In this document: one piece after another, positions 26,767 to 37,744 of the stretch | Numbering within the stretch: position 1 is the stretch's first letter | How the letters are laid out: each line of letters begins with the position of its first letter | Notes under the pieces: generated by a model | What the model saw: the letters and a program-made list of their open reading frames with translations, nothing else | The model's database searches: none | Told to the model about the DNA's origin: nothing | Source of the DNA: Vreelandella songnenensis | Lineage (GTDB): Bacteria > Pseudomonadota > Gammaproteobacteria > Pseudomonadales > Halomonadaceae | Direction: 5' to 3' | DNA: 64,000 nt | Assembly: GCF_003002925.1 (NCBI RefSeq) | Contig: NZ_PVTK01000002.1 | Location: 186,001-250,000 of the forward strand | Program-made: the position numbers and the translations under genes

Positions 26767-27181
26767 ACGTTTCTCCTTAACCCTGTTAGTTCGCTTTTTA
26801 TAGGTGTTTGACAGTCATCCTGCCGACATTCAGCCTTATGTTGTCTACCCAGCGTCGTGCCTTGCTTAGCCTCATGAAAGCACTATTCAAACGCTTGGGC
26901 GAAACCCTTTTATGTTTTACACCATTTGCTTGGTGCTCTTCTATGTTAATACCGTATCTGTATGGCAAATGAGCAATCGGCGCAGTTATGGGCTCAGCCT
27001 TGTTGCCACAGAAATTGCCGGGCGGTGCCATATTTTCTCGATGGAGAAATTTGTTTCCAATCAGAAACACGTTAACATACGCCAAAACTTGCCCGTTGCC
27101 TGGCCTGCAAGCAGTCGCCAAGAGTGGCGACAAGCGCTAGTATTCACCTGTCCAGACATTTGTTTCATAAAGGGAATCACC
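26767..27181. other. Divergent control region between the symporter gene and gcvH
   Basis: These 415 bases hold no gene. They separate the leftward symporter-gcvT unit from rightward gcvH-gcvP and must carry both promoters. The typical tandem glycine riboswitch sequences were looked for on both strands and not recognised. An open frame runs into gcvH from 26912, but GcvH homology starts only at 27182. Confidence 0.6.
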
Positions 27182-27571
27182 ATGAGCAACCTTCCTTCGA
27201 ATCTTCGTTACGCTAAAAGTCACGAGTGGGTACTTGATCATCAGGACGGCACGGTCAGTGTAGGTATTACCGACCATGCTCAAGAAGCACTTGGCGATGT
27301 GGTATTTGTCGAGCTGCCTGAAGTTGGCCAGACCCTGACCCAAGGCGAAGAGTTTGGTGTCATCGAATCGGTTAAAGCCGCTTCAGATCTCTACTCACCG
27401 GTAACCGGTGAAGTGATCGAGGTCAATGAAGCGCTGGAAGACGCGCCGGAAACGGTCAACGAAGCCCCCTACGAAGGCGGCTGGATCATGAAGGTGCGCC
27501 TTGACGACAAGAACCTGGATGCTCTGCTCGATGCTGATGCCTATCAGGCCACGTTAAGCGCTGACGACTAA
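27182..27571 (+). CDS. gcvH: Glycine cleavage system H protein
   Basis: GcvH (129 residues) carries the lipoyl arm that shuttles the aminomethyl group between GcvP, GcvT and lipoamide dehydrogenase. The lipoylated residue is Lys65 in [22 protein letters not shown] at the N terminus and GGWIMKVRL near 105 are standard. AAAGGGAATCACC precedes the ATG at 27182. gcvP starts 84 bases later on the same strand. Confidence 0.97.
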   Translation: MSNLPSNLRYAKSHEWVLDHQDGTVSVGITDHAQEALGDVVFVELPEVGQTLTQGEEFGVIESVKAASDLYSPVTGEVIEVNEALEDAPETVNEAPYEGGWIMKVRLDDKNLDALLDADAYQATLSADD

Positions 27572-27655
27572 GAATGATTCTGGAGCCTGCCCTAAACCGC
27601 AGGCTCCTTAAGTAATGCCCCTGCAAAGTTTCTCTTTCACGCTCGGAATCTTCCC

Positions 27656-30550
<2,895 letters not shown>

Positions 30551-30573
30551 CCCATCGCGTAATACCTGAAACT

Positions 30574-30603
30574 CTCAGCTATCCGTTTACTCGGGTAGCT
30601 GAG
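30574..30603. terminator. Hairpin between convergent gcvP and lysR
   Basis: A 12-bp stem with one G-T pair (30574-30585 with 30592-30603) and a six-base loop. It overlaps the last codons of the LysR gene and lies 23 bases beyond gcvP. T runs are weak on both sides; a bidirectional terminator is plausible. Confidence 0.5.
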
Positions 30604-31489
30604 GCGTTCGCTCCTGAATGCGCTGTCGGTAAAATCCCTCCAGGAGCTTTTCGTACCGCTTGGGCAGTACGGAATCACGCCGACGCAGTAGATACAGCTC
30701 TTCGTTGACTGCATGAGGAAGCGGGAGTGCTTTTACCTGACGCTGCCAGGGCGATGTTTCCAACACCAGCAGCGATACCACCGTGAATCCTAACCCGCGG
30801 GCCACCGCATCCAGCACCATGCTGACTTCGTTGGTGAACCCCTGGTAACGGAAATGCGTCATCGAGCGGAACTCTTCCGGGTAATTCGCACGCAATAATG
30901 CGTTGGCGTGATTGATCCCATCGTAGTAGTTGAGAAAGCCAATGCCCATCAACTCGGACAGCGTATTGCCGGCAAAATCTGCAGGCACGACCAGACAGAG
31001 CGGCTCTTTATGCCACAGCGTACAGGTAAGTTCTGGATGATTGACCGCTTCGGTCACGATACCGATATCGTATCGCCCTTCCAGCAGGTCATTCACGATT
31101 TCGTGGTTAAAAGCGAAGCTGTAATTGACCGTCAAGTTAGGGTGCATCTGCTGCTGCCCTAGAATAAACGGATAGAACATGAGCCCGACACTGCCCGGCG
31201 AGGCTATCCGGCATTCACCGCTATCCAGCGAATCATCATCCAGCCCATGGCGAAACTGCTCATGCTCGGCAAACAGCTTGAGTGCGTAGTCATAAGCTCG
31301 GCGACCGGTCTCCGTTAGCGTAAAGCTGCGCCCTTTACGTTCCAGCAGGGTTTTATCGAGATAGTTTTCCAGCTTGCGAACGTGTTGGCTCACACCCGGC
31401 TGGGTCATTTCCAGGCGCTGCGCAGTGCGGGTAAAACTGCCGGTCTCTACCAACGTGATAAACGTTCGAAAATAGAGCGCGTTAAACAT
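30587..31489 (-). CDS. LysR-family transcriptional regulator
   Basis: A 300-residue regulator with an N-terminal winged helix-turn-helix (LVETGSFTRTAQRLEMTQPG) and a periplasmic-binding-type effector domain. The target is unknown. LysR proteins usually act on a divergently transcribed neighbour; here that is ppnN, whose start is 147 bases away. It converges on gcvP, but convergence gives no regulatory clue. The effector domain does not contain a motif that would identify the ligand. Confidence 0.88.
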   Translation of the reverse strand: MFNALYFRTFITLVETGSFTRTAQRLEMTQPGVSQHVRKLENYLDKTLLERKGRSFTLTETGRRAYDYALKLFAEHEQFRHGLDDDSLDSGECRIASPGSVGLMFYPFILGQQQMHPNLTVNYSFAFNHEIVNDLLEGRYDIGIVTEAVNHPELTCTLWHKEPLCLVVPADFAGNTLSELMGIGFLNYYDGINHANALLRANYPEEFRSMTHFRYQGFTNEVSMVLDAVARGLGFTVVSLLVLETSPWQRQVKALPLPHAVNEELYLLRRRDSVLPKRYEKLLEGFYRQRIQERTPQLPE

Positions 31490-31636
31490 GATAAAACGCC
31501 ATCCTTGTCAGCCACCGTATATGCTCATTTTGGCTATAGGGTAGCACAATTAGGATTAGCCCTGGTGGCCCTGTACCCCCTGGCCTTGCGTGGTAGTATG
31601 CCAATAGATGCAAAACGACCAGGAAACGGCGAACTA

Positions 31637-33019
31637 ATGACCCAGACTATTCAACCCCGCGCGACGATCTCCAGCATTATCTCTCCAGAAGGAAGTCTGG
31701 AAGTCCTGTCTCAGCACGAAGTCAATCGGTTACAAAGTACATCGCAAAACGGCCTGCACGATCTATTGCGCCGCTGTGCGCTCGCCGTGCTGAACTGCGG
31801 CAGACCCACCGATGATAGTGTTGCCATTCTGGAAGCCTACAAAGACTTCGATATCGAAGTCCTGCAACAGGATCGAGGCATTCGCTTGAAACTCACCAAC
31901 GCCCCGGCCGAAGCGTTTGTGGATGGCCAGATGATCCGCGGTATCCGTGAACATCTTTCCTCGATTATTCGCGATATCGTGTATGTCTATAATGAGATCC
32001 AGCACCACGACCGGTTTGACTTGAGCACCGGAGAAGGTACTACCAACGCGGTGTTTCATATTCTGCGCAAGGCGGGCACGCTGAAGCCCGGGCGCGACCC
32101 GAGCCTGGTGGTGTGCTGGGGTGGACACTCTATCTCGCGTGAAGAGTACGAATACTCCAAGGACGTAGGCTACCACCTCGGGCTGCGCGACCTGGATATC
32201 TGCACCGGCTGCGGCCCGGGTGCCATGAAAGGCCCCATGAAGGGAGCCAACGTGGCCCATGCCAAGCAGCGCCGCAAGGACGGCCGCTATCTTGGAATTT
32301 CAGAGCCGGGCATCATTGCTGCAGAAGCACCCAATCCTATTGTCAACGAGCTGGTGGTCATGCCCGATATCGAAAAGCGCCTGGAAGCGTTTGTTCGCCT
32401 GGGCCATGGCATCATCGTTTTCCCCGGTGGGGTAGGCACGGCTGAAGAGATTCTTTACCTGCTGGGCATACTTCTCCATCCGGCGAATAGCGAAACACCC
32501 TTCCCGCTCATTTTTACGGGCCCTGCAGACTCGGCCGCTTACTTTCAGAAAATCGACGAATTCCTGGTTTATACCCTGGGCGAGGAGATTCGCCAGTACT
32601 ACACCATCATCACCGGTGACCCGGTGGCCGTGGCGCGCAAGATGCGTGAAGGCATTAATACCATTAAGGAGTTCCGCCGCCATCAGCAGGACGCCTTCTA
32701 CTACAACTGGCGGTTGACCATAGCCCGTGAGTTCCAGGCCCCTTTCGAGCCGACCCATGAGGCCATGCGCAGCCTGGCACTACATCGCGAACAGCCCAAG
32801 CACGAACTGGCGGCCAATCTGCGTCGCGCGTTTTCAGGTATCGTGGCGGGTAACGTCAAGGAACAAGGCATTCGTGCCATTGAAGCCCACGGCCCCTTCG
32901 TCCTCACTGCCGAGCCGCTTTTAATGCAGCGTCTGGATGAGCTGCTTAGCTCGTTTGTCGCTCAGGGGCGCATGAAGCTCGACGGTCAGCCGTATACGCC
33001 CTGCTACGTGTTAAAGTGA
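31637..33019 (+). CDS. ppnN: Pyrimidine/purine nucleotide 5'-monophosphate nucleosidase
   Basis: A 460-residue YgdH/PpnN protein (E. coli 454). It splits nucleoside monophosphates into base and ribose-5-phosphate; the E. coli enzyme is activated by (p)ppGpp. The LOG-type motif FPGGVGTAEEILYLLGIL (PGGxGTxxE) is near residue 280, and GGHSISREEYEYSKDVGY and TGCGPGAMKGPMKGA precede it. Start chosen at MTQTIQPRATISS because homologues begin there; the frame is open for another 85 codons upstream, overlapping lysR, without a ribosome site. Divergent from lysR. Confidence 0.92.
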   Translation: MTQTIQPRATISSIISPEGSLEVLSQHEVNRLQSTSQNGLHDLLRRCALAVLNCGRPTDDSVAILEAYKDFDIEVLQQDRGIRLKLTNAPAEAFVDGQMIRGIREHLSSIIRDIVYVYNEIQHHDRFDLSTGEGTTNAVFHILRKAGTLKPGRDPSLVVCWGGHSISREEYEYSKDVGYHLGLRDLDICTGCGPGAMKGPMKGANVAHAKQRRKDGRYLGISEPGIIAAEAPNPIVNELVVMPDIEKRLEAFVRLGHGIIVFPGGVGTAEEILYLLGILLHPANSETPFPLIFTGPADSAAYFQKIDEFLVYTLGEEIRQYYTIITGDPVAVARKMREGINTIKEFRRHQQDAFYYNWRLTIAREFQAPFEPTHEAMRSLALHREQPKHELAANLRRAFSGIVAGNVKEQGIRAIEAHGPFVLTAEPLLMQRLDELLSSFVAQGRMKLDGQPYTPCYVLK

Positions 33020-33074
33020 GTCTGCTATCAGGATAAACCCGCACGCCCGCTAGTCGCTCCGCGTCTGGCGGGCG

Positions 33075-33824
33075 TTGCCTGTCGAGAATACGCCGTTGCT
33101 AATCGCCCTGCTTACGCTTCTTGCAGCCGGTATCGTCAAGGGTGCCATTGGCTCCGGCGTTCCCGTGCTGGTCGTTCCGGTACTGACCATGCTTTACGAC
33201 GTCAAACTGGCCATCGCCCTGCTGGTAGCGCCCAACCTGTTCACGAACATGGTTCAGATCTGGCAGTTTCGCCGGCATTTATTGCCGCTTCGCTTTCTTG
33301 TCGCTTTTTCTCTGGCTGGCGCCATCGGCATTCTTGTGGGCACCTGGGGGCTGGTGGTGCTGTCGCCGGAGCTGCTGTCGATGGGCGTGGCGGGGGCCAT
33401 TATTCTGTATCTACTGATCAAGCTCACCAACCGCCAGTTTGCACTTTCCTACTCTGCCGCTTCACGTATCGTCATTCCGGCCGGCTTGCTGGGCGGCGTT
33501 CTGCAAGGGGCCGCCGGAATGTCGGCACCGGCCTCCATCACTTTCTTGAACGCCATGCGTCTTGAAAGGCCTGTGTTCATCGGCTCTATCTCGGTATTTT
33601 TCACCTCGATTACCATCGTACAGATCCCCGCCCTGCTCAGCGCCGGTATTCTGACGCTTGAACGCTCGCTTTATAGTGTGGCAGCCCTGCTGATCATTTT
33701 ACTGACCATGCCGCTAGGGACACAGCTGGGCAAGCGCTTGCCACACCAGTGGTTCGATAACCTGATCATGTTATTGCTTGGCGGTATTGCCATTAAAATC
33801 GTGGCGGACATCTTATCCGGATAG
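33075..33824 (+). CDS. TauE/SafE-family membrane permease
   Basis: A 249-residue membrane protein with about eight hydrophobic segments and the two-repeat TauE/SafE layout: AAGIVKGAIGSGVPVLVVPVL near the N terminus and GLLGGVLQGAAGMSAPASI in the second half. The family exports or imports small anions such as sulfite, sulfoacetate or organic acids; the substrate is unknown here. No ATG fits. A stop at 33051 limits the start to TTG at 33075 or TTG at 33096; the first is listed. The 3' arm of a hairpin ends exactly at that TTG. It follows ppnN by 55 bases. Confidence 0.82.
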   Translation: MPVENTPLLIALLTLLAAGIVKGAIGSGVPVLVVPVLTMLYDVKLAIALLVAPNLFTNMVQIWQFRRHLLPLRFLVAFSLAGAIGILVGTWGLVVLSPELLSMGVAGAIILYLLIKLTNRQFALSYSAASRIVIPAGLLGGVLQGAAGMSAPASITFLNAMRLERPVFIGSISVFFTSITIVQIPALLSAGILTLERSLYSVAALLIILLTMPLGTQLGKRLPHQWFDNLIMLLLGGIAIKIVADILSG

Positions 33825-33983
33825 GCGTTCGGTAAACTCAGGCAATACAAGCAAAAAAACTCAAACCCGCTACACTGAAAAGGATTTCATGAGAAGCAGG
33901 CGCCAGGTAGCAAGTGGACCTGCTCGAAACCTTATTCATGCACCGCGCTTTCAATTTTCAACGACCAAGGAAAGGAAATCACT

Positions 33984-34184
33984 ATGTTGATGATCGACCA
34001 GTTACGTGACGGCAAGATAAAAGCCTTTGCCAAGCACCGCTATGAAAGCAGCTCTGCCGAAGAGCTACGCGCGGCCTCTGAAGGGCCTGCCGACAAAGCT
34101 GAAATGGAGCACTGGGAGCTCTCTGAAGGCCAGTGGGAAGAAGCCATTGCGGCCGCTCTGGCGGACCATGAGTCCGATGAGTAA
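33984..34184 (+). CDS. Small acidic hypothetical protein
   Basis: A 66-residue protein of unknown family, beginning MLMIDQLRDGKIKAFAKHRY and ending in an acidic helix (AAALADHESDE). AAGGAAATCACT upstream is a good ribosome site, and a terminator follows 32 bases later, which supports a real gene. The predicted fold is mostly helical, without signal peptide or cysteines. Confidence 0.6.
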   Translation: MLMIDQLRDGKIKAFAKHRYESSSAEELRAASEGPADKAEMEHWELSEGQWEEAIAAALADHESDE

Positions 34185-34215
34185 TCCAGCGTAACCGCCT
34201 CCCAGTACCTATTAT

Positions 34216-34244
34216 CGCCAGCGCCATTGAGCCTGGCGTTTTTT
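34216..34244 (+). terminator. Terminator after the 66-residue gene
   Basis: A six-bp stem (34216-34221 with 34233-34238), 11-base loop and six Ts (34239-34244). Confidence 0.78.
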
Positions 34245-34395
34245 GTAGCGCCTGCTTGTACCCTTTTTCGGCAGCAAGTCGTTAATAAGTATTAAAGTCG
34301 TTTACTGCTTCATAAACTTGTCTGCCCTATCGCAACCAAACACCCTTTTGAAAGTCAGATGTTGAGTCGAGTGGTCGCCAACAAGGAGAGAGACA

Positions 34396-34599
34396 ATGTC
34401 CATAATGATCGATGACGTGCTGATACTTCCTAAAGCCGAGGTCAAGGAAACGCTTTCTGTAGGAGACGAGAAAGAGCATTACGGCCTTCAGGATAACCGC
34501 AACGAGCATAATAGAATAACGAGAGACGTTATCTTCAAGGTAGTCGCGGTCAACGAGGATCATTATGAAGTCAAGATCCTTGATATCCTGACACCTTGA
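34396..34599 (+). CDS. Small hypothetical protein
   Basis: A 67-residue protein, not recognised. It starts MSIMIDDVLILPKAEVKETL and has a beta-rich C terminus (RDVIFKVVAVNEDHYEVKIL). CAAGGAGAGAGACA precedes the ATG, a strong ribosome site. Its stop codon lies in the first unit of a short tandem repeat (34596-34621). It stands alone between the 66-residue gene and a leftward small gene. Confidence 0.6.
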   Translation: MSIMIDDVLILPKAEVKETLSVGDEKEHYGLQDNRNEHNRITRDVIFKVVAVNEDHYEVKILDILTP

Positions 34600-34621
34600 T
34601 TGCTTGATTGCTTGATTGCTT
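34596..34621. repeat. Short tandem repeat, 8-base unit x 3
   Basis: Three exact copies of TTGATTGC (34596-34603, 34604-34611, 34612-34619) plus two further Ts. The TGA in the first copy ends the upstream small gene, so slippage would not alter the protein. Confidence 0.9.
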
Positions 34622-34674
34622 CATCAGGCGCTGATTAATCGTCCATATTTACCCATCAGCGCCCGACCCAAGCA

Positions 34675-34857
34675 CTACTCTTCGACTTTTACCTTTCTCA
34701 AGTCTCCCACACTTACCCCTTCGGGCAGGTCGGTTTCTTCGGCAGGCAACCATACTGGCGCAAGATCACTATCTTCACGCCCATCCTTATGAGTATGACC
34801 AGGGATACGGTATACCACTTGGCTTCGATGATCGTCCCAGGCAAAGATTCGATCCAT
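34675..34857 (-). CDS. Small hypothetical protein
   Basis: A 60-residue protein of unknown family (MDRIFAWDDHRSQVVYRIPG at the N terminus, acidic middle, ending DLRKVKVEE). The ATG at 34857 has AAAGGAGC eight bases upstream, so it is favoured over an in-frame ATG at 34914. No cysteine, signal or membrane segment. The neighbours are other small orphans, giving no functional hint. Confidence 0.55.
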   Translation of the reverse strand: MDRIFAWDDHRSQVVYRIPGHTHKDGREDSDLAPVWLPAEETDLPEGVSVGDLRKVKVEE

Positions 34858-35082
34858 ATCGTGCTCCTTTGAAGAGTTCAATAGCACTTGGTAGATGCAA
34901 CGTTCTTTTAGCAAAGCCCTTTCTAGGAGCCTAGCACTATATGGATCCGTTATGAGAGCGTACGTTCAATCCTAGACCATGCCGCTGGCGATTATCTTGC
35001 CTTTAATAACCATTTTCTTTCCACACTCCCACCGTTTTTTCTCTCTAGACTTAACGTTTCTTCGCAAGTCCAGGAGCTTTCC

Positions 35083-35538
35083 ATGAAGTGGCAAAAAATT
35101 CAGGTTTTCATAGGAGCCTTGAGCATGGTGCTGATGGCTGATAGTGCCTTTGCCCAGCCTGCTCATGCTCCGGCACACGGTGCGCGCCATCAACAGGGAC
35201 ATGATGGTGAGCACCACCCTAGAGGAGCACGCCACTCAAACGGCGAACGCGCCAGCTCTCAGGTAGATTTGCCGCGCATCAATGAACGTGAACTGGTACG
35301 TCTGCTTCGTCAATATGATGCACCTTCTGCAGAACCCCTACCGCCCGGTATTCAACGGCAAATCGAACGCGGCAAACCCTTGCCCCCAGGTATTGCCAAA
35401 CGTTTCGATGGTGCGCTGGTGGCACAGCTGCCCCACTACCCCGGCTATGAGTGGGAGCGCGTAGGTGCCGACGTCATCCTCATCGAAGCCGCCACGCGCG
35501 TAGTGGTCGATATCGTTGTCGATGCACTGCGTCGCTAA
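35083..35538 (+). CDS. CigR/RcnB-like periplasmic protein
   Basis: A 151-residue protein with a cleavable signal peptide (hydrophobic IQVFIGALSMVLMADSAFA). The mature start is rich in His, Pro and Gly. The C-terminal half shows repeats LPPGIQRQIERGKPLPPGIAK, in part given as PLPPGIQRQIERG and PLPPGIAKRF, and then YPGYEWERVGADVILIEAAT, as in the CigR anti-virulence family and the RcnB/YcfJ-like domain. The role in non-pathogens is unknown. An AGGAGCTTTCC ribosome site precedes the ATG. Single gene. Confidence 0.75.
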   Translation: MKWQKIQVFIGALSMVLMADSAFAQPAHAPAHGARHQQGHDGEHHPRGARHSNGERASSQVDLPRINERELVRLLRQYDAPSAEPLPPGIQRQIERGKPLPPGIAKRFDGALVAQLPHYPGYEWERVGADVILIEAATRVVVDIVVDALRR

Positions 35539-35637
35539 AGGCCAATGGGTGAATGCATGATCGAGCCCCGTGACTCAAAAAGTCATAGTGTGGGAGTATG
35601 CTAGTCGGTTTAGTTAAAGCAATGTAAGGAATACAGC

Positions 35638-36441
35638 ATGCCCACCCTGCAAGAGCGCTTGACCCTGGCCATTTCCATTGCCGAAGAGGCTGGAGAGCTG
35701 ATTCGTGAAGCCCGCGCGAATCAATCCTTTTCCAAGCGCCTCAAAGCTGATGAAGAGCTTGTCACCGATGTCGACGTCGCCGTTGATAAACTGATAAAGG
35801 CGCGGCTGAACAAGCATTTCCCTGGAGAAGCGCTTTTAAGCGAGGAGCTTTCCCCTGATCGAGCGCTGAATACCGAGACGACTGCACTTTGGGTGGTCGA
35901 TCCCATCGATGGCACCGTCAACTTTGCCCAGGGTTTGCGTCACGTGGCGGTATCCATTGGCTGGATGGAAAATGGCGTTACCAAGGTTGGCGTGGTGCAT
36001 GCCCCCTTTCTTCAAGAAACCTTCAGTGCAGCCGAAGGGTCGGGCGCTTTCTGCAATCAACAGCGTATTACGTCGAGCAATGTGTCAACGCTGGCCGAAA
36101 CGCTTGTAGGTACGGGTTTCCCCTACCAGAAGGAGGCGCGTCAGGCGTTGATGCCCAGGCTATTCGCGGTTTTGGCTCATTGCCGTGATGTACGCCGCAA
36201 CGGCGCTGCGGCACTTGATCTGTGTGACGTGGCCTGCGGTCGCCTGGATGCTTACTACGAAACGGTGTCACCCTGGGATTTTGTAGCGGGCTGGTTGATT
36301 GCGCGTGAAGCCGGTGCGCGTGTGGGCCACTTGGGAGAGATACCTGCGGGTGTCCCTGCCGACCTATACCCCAACGAGCTGCTGGTGGCCGCGTCAGGTA
36401 TCTACGACGCAATGAAGCAGCTGTTACTCGACGCCAAGTAA
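35638..36441 (+). CDS. Inositol monophosphatase-family phosphatase
   Basis: A 267-residue magnesium-dependent phosphatase. Metal ligands are in SEEL near 68, in VVDPIDGTVNFAQGL near 86 (DPxDGTxNF motif), and in the C-terminal SPWDFVAGWLIAREAGA (WDxxAG). The family acts on inositol phosphates, histidinol phosphate or 3'-phosphoadenylates; SuhB and CysQ also belong here. The substrate cannot be named, because most gammaproteobacteria have several copies. TAAGGAATACAGC precedes the ATG. Transcribed alone. Confidence 0.9.
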   Translation: MPTLQERLTLAISIAEEAGELIREARANQSFSKRLKADEELVTDVDVAVDKLIKARLNKHFPGEALLSEELSPDRALNTETTALWVVDPIDGTVNFAQGLRHVAVSIGWMENGVTKVGVVHAPFLQETFSAAEGSGAFCNQQRITSSNVSTLAETLVGTGFPYQKEARQALMPRLFAVLAHCRDVRRNGAAALDLCDVACGRLDAYYETVSPWDFVAGWLIAREAGARVGHLGEIPAGVPADLYPNELLVAASGIYDAMKQLLLDAK

Positions 36442-36511
36442 ACCCTGGACACGCTTTAGCCGGTTGAAGCACCGATATGGCAAATACTTGAAAAGAAAGC
36501 GCAAAAAGGGC

Positions 36512-36540
36512 TTTTCATTTGATCGAGAAAGCGATAGTAT
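36512..36540 (+). promoter_or_regulatory. Probable promoter of tRNA-Pro(GGG)
   Basis: TTTTCA (36512-36517) and TAGTAT (36535-36540) with 17 bases between, about 35 bases before the tRNA 5' end. The following ACGCACCG is GC-rich, as in stringently controlled stable-RNA promoters. Confidence 0.45.
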
Positions 36541-36575
36541 ACGCACCGTCTTGAGGCAAATGCTTAACAGGACAT

Positions 36576-36652
36576 CGGAGTGTGGCGCAGCTTGGTAGCG
36601 CGTTGCAATGGGGTTGCAAAGGTCGCAGGTTCGAATCCTGTCACTCCGACCA
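36576..36652 (+). tRNA. tRNA-Pro (GGG)
   Basis: A 77-base tRNA. The anticodon stem TTGCA pairs with TGCAA around loop ATGGGGT, anticodon GGG. The acceptor CGGAGTG pairs with CACTCCG, and ACCA is encoded. It is followed ten bases later by a strong terminator, so it is a single-gene transcript. Confidence 0.97.
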
Positions 36653-36661
36653 GGTTTATTT

Positions 36662-36702
36662 AAAACCGCCGCTTACGGGTAAAACCGAGCGGCGGTTTTT
36701 TT
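36662..36702 (+). terminator. Intrinsic terminator after tRNA-Pro(GGG)
   Basis: A 12-bp perfect stem (36662-36673 with 36688-36699), 14-base loop and a run of seven Ts (36696-36702). Confidence 0.92.
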
Positions 36703-36745
36703 ATATTTACACGTTCTTCAAGAGATGAATATCTTGATAAGCGGC

Positions 36746-36925
36746 TTAGCGCCGATTATCAAATTCGTCAGAGTGCCGGGCGGGCGTGCTACGGGATTGG
36801 GGGCGCTGCGGAGAGGTGCGCGTGCGGCTTCCACCACGATACTTGCTCCAGGCATTTTTCGCCTTCTGCCGATTGGCTGGCTTACGCAGCCAGTTAAAAA
36901 TCGCCAGTAAAATCCACTTTCGCAT
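36746..36925 (-). CDS. Small basic hypothetical protein
   Basis: A 59-residue strongly basic protein. MRKWILLAIFNWLRKP at the N terminus looks like a short membrane-seeking helix, and the rest is Arg/Ser/Pro-rich (SKYRGGSRTRTSPQRPQ). CAGGAGGTTCAA before the ATG at 36925 is a near-perfect ribosome site, the main support for calling it a gene. An antisense open frame on the other strand has no such site. No known family was recognised. Confidence 0.55.
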   Translation of the reverse strand: MRKWILLAIFNWLRKPANRQKAKNAWSKYRGGSRTRTSPQRPQSRSTPARHSDEFDNRR

Positions 36926-37083
36926 TTGAACCTCCTGGTTCCTGGAGAGATGGCAGGACACTACCTTTTGAGGCCTCTTTTTAAATCTAGTCTAATCACA
37001 AAATTATGCATGCATTCATGCCACAAAAGGCGATAAGTGCATGAACCATACCTGCCATATGCTCGACTTCTTGCTTCATGGCG

Positions 37084-37479
37084 CTATTTTTCTGATTTTA
37101 TACTCCCGCCTTCAATCGTGATACCTCCTGCATTGGGACGATTCGTGGTGATCTCCCCTTCAAGATCATTACTATTGGAAAAAGCGCTAGCCAACGGCTG
37201 CCGACGGTTATCTTCAATATTGCACGCCTGAAATTTAAAACCTACGGGAGCCTCTACCTCGGCTGACTGGGTCAAGGAATGGCTGGTCAACACCATGCTA
37301 CGATAAGAGGCCAGCTCACCTTCACAAGCGCGCAGCGATGCCTTATCCATGTAATTGCCATACTGGGGCACGGCGACGGCCATCAGCACGCCAATGATTG
37401 CAATCACTACCATGAGCTCGATCAATGTGAAGCCGTCTTGAATGCACTTCTCGTGATAGACAGTCTGGCGAGTACTCAT
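37084..37479 (-). CDS. pilA: Type IV pilin
   Basis: A 131-residue prepilin. The leader MSTRQTVYHEKCIQDG is 16 residues, then cleavage before FTLIELMVVIAIIGVLMAVA with Glu5 of the mature protein in place; Phe1 would be N-methylated by PilD. The globular part has two cysteines (RACEGEL and FQACNIED) that would form the pilin disulfide loop. AGGGGGAATTT precedes the ATG. Transcribed divergently from pilBCD, the standard Pseudomonas-like arrangement. The leader is longer than in typical type IVa major pilins, so a minor-pilin role is possible. Confidence 0.88.
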   Translation of the reverse strand: MSTRQTVYHEKCIQDGFTLIELMVVIAIIGVLMAVAVPQYGNYMDKASLRACEGELASYRSMVLTSHSLTQSAEVEAPVGFKFQACNIEDNRRQPLASAFSNSNDLEGEITTNRPNAGGITIEGGSIKSEK

Positions 37480-37744
37480 AAATTCCCCCTGCTTTAAATG
37501 CGCTATCGAATAAAACTGGTCGCGCTGGCCTACCCTTATCATTCGATATCTCTCTTGAATCACTAATACATATTTAATTTTACTTAATCAATAGTTTTGA
37601 TTAGGATATTTGTATAACTGTAATTTCAAGATGCCTATAAGTGCACTGCAGCCATCCGCAATAGTGTCCAAATCTCAAAATGAATAATAAAATTGAATCA
37701 ATGACTTGTAGCCACATCATGTTGCCGATATCGCGTGTTTCACG

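Noticed and set aside
26767..27181. Possible glycine riboswitch upstream of gcvH or the symporter
   Set aside because: The conserved tandem aptamer sequences were not seen on either strand by eye; a covariance search would decide.
26912..27181. Upstream extension of gcvH
   Set aside because: The open frame continues upstream, but the added 90 residues are not part of GcvH and the ATG at 27182 has a good ribosome site.
36725..36910. 61-codon plus-strand frame opposite the small basic gene
   Set aside because: The minus-strand gene has a strong AGGAGG-type site; this frame has none and runs through the tRNA-Pro trailer region.
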